From Planctomycetaceae bacterium (lineage in GTDB: Bacteria; Planctomycetota; Planctomycetia; Pirellulales; Lacipirellulaceae): 59,040 bases of DNA. The DNA lies in assembly GCA_002713555.1 (NCBI GenBank), contig PATG01000018.1, positions 209,559 to 268,598 of the forward strand, given 5' to 3'. The position numbers and the translations under genes are program-made. Under the pieces are notes generated by a model. That model was not told the origin of the DNA and did no database searches. It was given only the letters and a program-made list of their open reading frames with translations. Shown here piece by piece: positions 54,593 to 59,040 of this stretch (within the stretch, counting starts at the first letter, position 1; every line of letters starts with the position of its first letter).

Positions 54593-54919
54593 CTACTCTT
54601 CGGCGGGGGCTAAGAGAGCTTCGTGAGAATCTTCCGAAAGGACAAAAATCTTGCCATCCCCCATGCGACCCGTACGGGCAACTTCAACCAGTTTTCGGAT
54701 GATTTCCTCGGCACGCGAATCATCGACCCAAGCTGTGATTTGCACCTTGGGAAGAAATGCCAACTGGTATTCGTTGTCGGTATACTGATCCAGATAGCTT
54801 TTCTGCCGCCCCATCCCTTTGACTTCACAAACCTCGACCGCTTCGAGTGGAGCACGGCGCAAGCTTTCAAGAATCTTTTCGGCCAAAAATGGCTTGACAA
54901 TGGCGATTACTTGTTTCAT
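54593..54919 (-). CDS. P-II family nitrogen regulator-like protein
   Basis: From ATG at 54919 (MKQVIAIVKPFLAEKIL) the protein has 108 residues, close to the 112 of GlnB. It keeps the B-loop TGRMGDGKIFVL and the FLPKVQIT strand. The T-loop reads SYLDQYTDNEY rather than the GlnB form ending in YRGAEY: the Tyr used for uridylylation is in place but the RGA part is replaced. The normal C-terminal IRTGE segment is replaced by SEDSHEALLAPAEE. It therefore binds ATP/2-oxoglutarate less predictably than classical P-II. It follows the ferredoxin gene by 49 bases, suggesting a two-gene unit, and may report to GlnE. Confidence 0.85.
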   Translation of the reverse strand: MKQVIAIVKPFLAEKILESLRRAPLEAVEVCEVKGMGRQKSYLDQYTDNEYQLAFLPKVQITAWVDDSRAEEIIRKLVEVARTGRMGDGKIFVLSEDSHEALLAPAEE

Positions 54920-54968
54920 GAGAGATCTGTTGGCATGCGCCGATGACTGGAATTCGACAGACTCAAAC

Positions 54969-55382
54969 TCAACTAAAAAAGTTTTCGCCAAACAGATTCA
55001 GTTCGGGACCCGTTTCAACTTCCATATCTCCATGAACAGTAACCTGGCAAGCGAGTCGCATCGTTGACTCATTACCAACAAATGCCAGGCAAGGAACGGG
55101 ATCGACACCACCAGGGGTCACAGGTGTAGGAACGGGGACACGAAATCGAGTTTTTTCAACCAGCCCCATTTTACTGGCATTTTCCATGCCACGAACTATC
55201 TGCACTCGACAGGTACCGCACTGTGCTAAGCCATGGCAATTGATGATCTGATTGAGTCCAGCGCCGAGTCCATTAAGGCCTTGGTGCGTGTTGATGCCAG
55301 CCTTGATGGCTTCTTTCCGCAAGTTTGCACCTTCAGGAACTTCGATTTCTTTTTTCTCGTTGATAAATTTGACGACCGGCAT
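54969..55382 (-). CDS. [2Fe-2S] ferredoxin-like protein
   Basis: The 137-residue protein has an adrenodoxin/plant-type ferredoxin fold: MPVVKFINEKKEIEVPEGAN at the start, the cluster-binding INCHGLAQCGTCRVQI with three Cys, and the fourth Cys in MRLACQVTVHGDMEV. An insertion of about 30 residues (KTRFRVPVPTPVTPGGVDP) separates the third and fourth ligands. It carries electrons for an unknown partner. It is the first gene of a probable two-gene unit with the P-II-like protein, an unusual pairing. Confidence 0.87.
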   Translation of the reverse strand: MPVVKFINEKKEIEVPEGANLRKEAIKAGINTHQGLNGLGAGLNQIINCHGLAQCGTCRVQIVRGMENASKMGLVEKTRFRVPVPTPVTPGGVDPVPCLAFVGNESTMRLACQVTVHGDMEVETGPELNLFGENFFS

Positions 55383-55617
55383 CTGTCTAGCACTTTCGTA
55401 AGTATCTGTGTAAATCGGTTTGCCCTTCGGATACAGCAGCAGGAATACGGCAGTTGGGGCCTTTTGTTTGCTTTTGGGTCTCGCAGCTACCGCTGAGATC
55501 TCCGACCGAGTAGGATAATCTACCGCGCCTACCGTTTGGCGAAAAGTGGAAACCTAAAAGTGGGGCCCCTAGCAGAAACCTACGCCTGAGAATCCCGCTT
55601 TCTGCCGAGCTCTGGTG

Positions 55618-55803
55618 TCTCTAGCCTCGATATTTCATCCGTTCCTGCTCCGGCAGCCTAAGTCCTTTCCTGACTGCGTTATACTTCAGCTTGCAATCCT
55701 CAACGTGTCACATACACGCTTCCGGTTGCAAGCCTCGCATGCCTTGCCAGGAAATGACTTAGGCCACCTCGCGACGAAACGTATGAAATATCCAGGCTAG
55801 AGA
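55618..55803. repeat. 186-bp imperfect palindrome, MITE-like
   Basis: The left arm (55618-55673) and the reverse complement of the right arm (55748-55803) share TCTCTAGCCT, GATATTTCAT, CGTT, GCCTAAGTC and TTTCCTG in the same order with few mismatches; only a 12-13-base block inside differs. The centre contains a second stem, CTTGCAA (55690-55696) with TTGCAAG (55726-55732) enclosing CGTGT/ACACG. The whole element folds into one long hairpin without coding capacity. It resembles a miniature inverted-repeat transposable element or a structured RNA. It lies about 90 bases upstream of the small gene at 55893; the rest of 55383-55892 holds nothing recognised. Confidence 0.75.
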
Positions 55804-55892
55804 TTCTCAAGTATTGTGCCGTGGGAGGACCCCCGTTAAAACAATGCTTTTCAGCCCTGAAACACCCAGATCCCCTGCTAGAAGAGAGTGAA

Positions 55893-56159
55893 ATGGACAA
55901 AGGCTATTCCAAGTACCAGCAGAAAGCCATTAAGAATTACTACGATAATCGTGGAGCGATCTCCCTCCAGCGGTTGGGTGAACTGGTGACAGATCTTTAC
56001 CTGGCGGAGGGCAAAGCGCGTGAAACGAAGTGGAAACAGGCAGTTTCTGCCCTGGAAAAGCTCGGTATTGGTCCCAAACGGATAGAGCACCTTCGCCAAC
56101 AAGACAATCCAGCCCTATTGGCCAATGTTGTAGAAGAGTTGATGGCGGAGAAATCATAA
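55893..56159 (+). CDS. Small conserved-looking protein of unknown function
   Basis: The 88-residue protein starts at ATG 55893 (MDKGYSKYQQKAIKNYYDNR), preceded by AGAGAG. The frame is open to 55821 but those residues run into the palindrome region and are not needed. The body contains LQRLGELVTDLYLAEGKARE, TKWKQAVSALEKLGIGPKRI and NPALLANVVEELM and is entirely helical and charged. I recall similar short proteins in other planctomycetes without an assigned function. It is cytoplasmic by sequence. It precedes thyA by about 150 bases. Confidence 0.75.
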   Translation: MDKGYSKYQQKAIKNYYDNRGAISLQRLGELVTDLYLAEGKARETKWKQAVSALEKLGIGPKRIEHLRQQDNPALLANVVEELMAEKS

Positions 56160-56313
56160 AAATAGGTTGGTAGGCGCACGTTTTATGCGAAGCGTCGGAC
56201 TTTTGTTTTCTTGCAATTACGTGGGAAACAACACTTAGAATAAAAAAATGGCTCCCATGTGGCGAGTCAAGGCGTTTCTGCGAAAGGCATGAAAACGCGA
56301 AGGGACAATTTTC

Positions 56314-57108
56314 ATGCGTCAGTATCTTGATCTCCTCACCCATGTCCTCAAGCAAGGAACGCAAAAGTCGGACCGGACTGGTACGGGGACACGTAGCGTT
56401 TTTGGTTATCAGATGCGGTTTAACCTGGCCGAAGGATTTCCTCTGCTAACAACCAAGAAGTTGCATCTGCGTTCGATCGTTTACGAGTTGCTCTGGTTTC
56501 TTCGTGGTGAGACGAATGTAAAGTTTTTGCAAGACAACCGCGTCAGTATTTGGGACGAATGGGCTGACGAATCTGGAGAACTCGGGCCCGTTTATGGAAA
56601 ACAATGGCGCTCTTGGGACACTCCTGACGGTCGTACGATCGATCAAATCAAAGAGGTTGTGGATGCCATACGAAACAATCCGGATTCACGACGCTTGATT
56701 GTCAGTGCCTGGAATGTGGCGGATTTGCATCGGATGGCGCTGCCACCATGTCATTTGATGTTCCAGTTTTATGTTGCGGAGGGGCGGCTTTCTTGCCAAT
56801 TGTACCAACGTAGTGCGGACGTTTTTTTGGGTGTTCCATTCAACATAGCTTCGTATGCCCTACTGACAAGAATGATTGCGCAGGTGACTGGCCTGGAGCC
56901 TGGTGAGTTTATCCACACGTTGGGTGATGCGCACTTGTACGACAATCATCTGGAGCAGGCAAGTTTGCAAATCGAGCGTGAACCACGACACTTACCCACA
57001 ATGCAAATCAATCCAGATAGAAAGGATATTTTTGCGTTCCATTACGAAGATTTTTCTCTAATCGATTATGACCCCCACCCACACATTCGAGCGCCGGTGG
57101 CAATTTGA
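56314..57108 (+). CDS. thyA: Thymidylate synthase ThyA
   Basis: ThyA makes dTMP from dUMP using methylenetetrahydrofolate, producing dihydrofolate. The protein has 264 residues, the same length as E. coli ThyA. It has [13 protein letters not shown] (phosphate-binding Arg), [10 protein letters not shown], the catalytic Cys in [30 protein letters not shown] and the C-terminal IRAPVAI. GAAGGGA precedes the ATG as ribosome-binding site. folA follows after 51 bases, coupling dihydrofolate production to its reduction in one operon. Confidence 0.97.
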   Translation: MRQYLDLLTHVLKQGTQKSDRTGTGTRSVFGYQMRFNLAEGFPLLTTKKLHLRSIVYELLWFLRGETNVKFLQDNRVSIWDEWADESGELGPVYGKQWRSWDTPDGRTIDQIKEVVDAIRNNPDSRRLIVSAWNVADLHRMALPPCHLMFQFYVAEGRLSCQLYQRSADVFLGVPFNIASYALLTRMIAQVTGLEPGEFIHTLGDAHLYDNHLEQASLQIEREPRHLPTMQINPDRKDIFAFHYEDFSLIDYDPHPHIRAPVAI

Positions 57109-57159
57109 AAGTCATAATCATATTGGCAATCTAGTTTCACGAAGTCAGAAAAATATCTG

Positions 57160-57669
57160 ATGCCTCTCTCCCTCATCGTTGCTGTCGCCGAAAATAACGT
57201 GATTGGATACCAGGGTGATTTGCCCTGGCACTTATCAACGGATTTAAGGCGTTTCAAACGCCTGACAATGGGCCACACGATGCTGATGGGACGAAAGACT
57301 TGGGAATCGATTGGCCGACCTTTACCAGGGCGGATCTCGATAGTTATTTCGCATCAGGCGGACTATGCAACGGGCTTTCAAGAAGTACCTACCGCCTTAA
57401 ACCTTGACGAAGCCATGTCTCTGGCGCACTCGACGCCAGTAGAGACACCCGAAGTGTTTGTGATAGGTGGTGCAGGCATTTATGAAATGTTATTACCTCG
57501 TGCAGATCGGTTGCTGCTAACACGTGTCCACGCAAAAGTGCAAGGCGATGCCTTTTTCCCACAGGTCAATTGGACAGCCTGGAAATTGCTCGAAGAGGAG
57601 AAGCATCCGGCAGATGATAAGAACGATTTTCCGCATACCTACCAGGTCTATGAGCGGAAAGTTGAATGA
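57160..57669 (+). CDS. folA: Dihydrofolate reductase
   Basis: The 169-residue enzyme reduces dihydrofolate to tetrahydrofolate with NADPH. It has the N-terminal SLIVAVAENNVIGYQGDLPW with the Met20-like loop, the catalytic acidic residue in STDLRRFKRLTMGHTMLMGR, the TWESIGRPLPGR NADPH-binding segment, VFVIGGAGIYEMLLPRADRL, and a C-terminal YQVYERK. It lies behind thyA, and its stop overlaps the ATG of a tag remnant by four bases, so the ancestral operon was thyA-folA-tag. Confidence 0.96.
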   Translation: MPLSLIVAVAENNVIGYQGDLPWHLSTDLRRFKRLTMGHTMLMGRKTWESIGRPLPGRISIVISHQADYATGFQEVPTALNLDEAMSLAHSTPVETPEVFVIGGAGIYEMLLPRADRLLLTRVHAKVQGDAFFPQVNWTAWKLLEEEKHPADDKNDFPHTYQVYERKVE

Positions 57670-57824
57670 GTAGCACCGATAAAAATCGCTATGCATGGTG
57701 TTTGTCTAGCAATGCGCTGTACATCCAATGCCATGAAACGGAGTGGGGAGTTCCGGTCCACGATGATCTTAAACAGTTTGAAAAAAGTTTAAACAGGATG
57801 AAGCAATTTTACTCAATCATTTAA
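57666..57824 (+). pseudogene. tag: N-terminal remnant of 3-methyladenine DNA glycosylase I (tag)
   Basis: A 52-codon frame starts with ATG at 57666 and reads YAWCLSSNALYIQCHETEWG followed by VPVHDDLKQFE. This is the N-terminal zinc-associated region of Tag (compare the recalled E. coli start with CGW, DPLYIAYHDNEWGVP). After QFE the similarity ends; the rest, about 130 residues including the catalytic part, is missing and the frame stops inside the end of the convergent epmA gene. Near the break TTAAACAG occurs twice (about 57769 and 57789), which could have mediated a deletion. The four-base overlap with folA shows that it once belonged to this operon. Confidence 0.72.
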
Positions 57825-58781
57825 AAAGGGGCGGATCGCAGCGAGTGTCGTTTCGCCGAGTGCGACTAAAGCCAACCTATCGAATCCCATCGCGCAACCT
57901 GCGCAAGCAGGGAGTCCTGATTGCATGGCGGAAAGCAAAGATTCGGGCAGGGGCAGGGCACTCCGTCCCTCCGCCAATCGGCGTTTGTTGACTTTGGTCA
58001 ATCGTTTACGAAGTTCCCCAGGGTCGGTGAGTTCGTGGTAGCCATTGGCCAGTTCTACACTTTTCCAATACATCTCAAAACGTTCGGCGATTTGCCATCC
58101 TTGATCTCGTTGGGTGACCTTGGCCAGGGCTGCCTGACTGGCCGGGTAGTCGTACAATATTTCGGGACCATCGCATCCCAGATGAGGTTCGATCTTCTTA
58201 ACCAATAGGTAATTCAGCCATTCATCGCGATCTTCTAATCCGGAATCGAAAGGCAACTCAATATTCAGAGATGCCGTTTTGTGAGCCAGTTCTTGGGCCG
58301 TGGCAGTGTGAGGACAAAGTCCAATGTATTCTTGAAAGGCCTCGGCATAACTCGTGCGTTTGGCAGGTGGGCTACCAGCGGCGTATTGACACAAGCGATC
58401 GAGCAAATCCATCCCTGCCTGGAAACTATCTCCAATCCGGTACCATTCAAGGATCGTAAATTCTGGATTGTGCAAAGTTCCGCGTTCTTGACCACGAAAT
58501 GAACGAGTGACCTGAAAGATGGATTGCATGCCCTGGGCCAGTAGACGCTTCATGTGCAATTCGGGAGAAGCCTGCAACCACTGGGGAACGTCATTGTCAG
58601 GAATACAAACGGGATCGATGTGCAGTTCGGGTATTATTTCGTCTGCCAGCAGGGGAGTTTCTACTTCTTGAAAATTTTCTTGCCAGAAAAACTCGCGTAC
58701 CTTTTTTAAGAGTTTGCTACGCTTCTGAAGCGTGTCAAGTGATGTATTCTTGGTTGGTGTCACGTGGTATTCCTTTTTCAC
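57813..58781 (-). CDS. epmA: EF-P beta-lysylation protein EpmA (LysRS-like)
   Basis: EpmA (GenX/PoxA) attaches beta-lysine to elongation factor P and is a class II lysyl-tRNA synthetase catalytic domain without the anticodon-binding domain. The 322-residue protein has motif 1 in REFFWQENFQEVETPLL, motif 2 in IFQVTRSFRGQERGTLHNPEFTI-type sequence with EWYR, and motif 3 in ACAGCAMGFDRLALVALG. Length matches EpmA. The start is GTG at 58781, overlapping the stop of the upstream gene (GTGA). EpmB (lysine 2,3-aminomutase) and efp are not in the window. Its end overlaps the tag remnant. Confidence 0.9.
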   Translation of the reverse strand: MKKEYHVTPTKNTSLDTLQKRSKLLKKVREFFWQENFQEVETPLLADEIIPELHIDPVCIPDNDVPQWLQASPELHMKRLLAQGMQSIFQVTRSFRGQERGTLHNPEFTILEWYRIGDSFQAGMDLLDRLCQYAAGSPPAKRTSYAEAFQEYIGLCPHTATAQELAHKTASLNIELPFDSGLEDRDEWLNYLLVKKIEPHLGCDGPEILYDYPASQAALAKVTQRDQGWQIAERFEMYWKSVELANGYHELTDPGELRKRLTKVNKRRLAEGRSALPLPESLLSAMQSGLPACAGCAMGFDRLALVALGETTLAAIRPFLND

Positions 58782-59040
58782 GACGCAATGGGTTGCCCTG
58801 CCAGCAGGGGTGGCATCGGGCAGTTGAGTATGTCGGAAATACCGCGTAGCAATTCAACTTCTCGAACTCTCACTTCTCGATCAGCACATATCGCAGCAGC
58901 ACACGCTTCGATAAGTCGTTCACGGTGTTTGGCTGCCACGCGTGTGAGTTGGCTGAGCGCCTGGTTAAGTTTGGCAAGACTGCATTGATCGGCTGGTAAC
59001 AAATGGGCTGCGACTTCGGGAACATGTTTTGCTGCTGCAG
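58778..59040 (-). CDS. C-terminal end of a larger protein (possible M48-peptidase/TerB-like tail), cut by window edge
   Basis: The frame is open to the right edge and encodes LPADQCSLAKLNQALSQLTR, HRERLIEACAAAICADREVR and VREVELLRGISDILNCPMPP before the stop. I recall this helical ending (an acid-loop tellurite-resistance-like segment with ELLR and CPMPP) from the C-terminus of planctomycete M48-family metallopeptidases. The catalytic HExxH would lie outside the window, so the call is tentative. The stop overlaps the epmA start by four bases, suggesting one transcript. Confidence 0.5.
   Translation of the reverse strand, partial: AAAKHVPEVAAHLLPADQCSLAKLNQALSQLTRVAAKHRERLIEACAAAICADREVRVREVELLRGISDILNCPMPPLLAGQPIAS

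Noticed and set aside
1..59040. CRISPR array, prophage, secretion-system or toxin-antitoxin module
   Set aside because: No regularly spaced direct repeats, integrase, capsid genes or small paired toxin-antitoxin genes were seen on either strand.

Overview
The window looks like a chromosomal segment of a planctomycete, probably from the Pirellulales side of the phylum. The evidence is the mix of families: a DUF1559 pseudopilin-like protein, PEP-CTERM surface proteins (one with dockerin-like repeats), a MoxR/DUF58/BatA/vWA cluster next to a DUF4159 protein, a short LRR protein with a planctomycete-type membrane N-terminus, an LptD-like outer-membrane protein, and a bacterial topoisomerase VI pair. 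Taxonomy is inferred from protein families only. Base composition was not computed. No rRNA, tRNA, CRISPR array, prophage or intact insertion sequence was found.

Layout. 1-4 kb: esterase remnant, bioD, a catalytically unusual aroE, a membrane protein and a methyltransferase. 4-7.2 kb: a minus-strand operon (pseudopilin, DUF4465 surface protein, PEP-CTERM surface protein) behind a good sigma-70 promoter and a cobalamin riboswitch. 7.3-11.1 kb: a frameshifted methyltransferase-like gene, the main sigma factor rpoD with a terminator, and about 1.1 kb of apparently non-coding DNA. 11.1-16.4 kb: a Cys-rich protein, a methyltransferase and two overlapping membrane-associated GTPases. 17-20 kb: an LRR protein and recQ. 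20-29 kb: the MoxR-DUF58-BatA-vWA operon and a divergent DUF4159 protein. 29-39 kb: a GIY-YIG gene split by a stop codon, DUF502, adenylate cyclase, an MMPL transporter, lptD-like and dgkA. 39-43 kb: topoisomerase VI A and B. 43-48 kb: small secreted proteins, def, fmt, a PqiA-MCE fusion gene split by a stop codon and a glutamate-synthase fragment. 48-54 kb: a J-domain/LRR protein, miaB, glnE, HU. 54.6-59 kb: P-II, ferredoxin, a long palindrome, a small conserved-looking gene, thyA, folA, a tag remnant, epmA and the end of one more gene.

Functional links. glnE and the P-II protein belong to nitrogen control. thyA and folA form a thymidylate/folate pair. def and fmt remove and add the formyl group of initiator methionine. 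The PqiA-MCE, MMPL, LptD and DUF502 proteins point to a diderm envelope. The most promising unit is the B12-riboswitch operon of surface proteins, which may encode an unusual cobalamin-acquisition or cobalamin-sparing surface apparatus.

A second theme is gene decay. At least six genes carry single lesions or truncations (1-300, 7297-8257, 29304-30113, 46156-47496, 47430-47731, 57666-57824), and two more are doubtful. The core genes (rpoD, thyA, folA, def, fmt, miaB, glnE, topoisomerase VI) read cleanly. That pattern fits real erosion of dispensable genes better than random sequencing error, though both could contribute.
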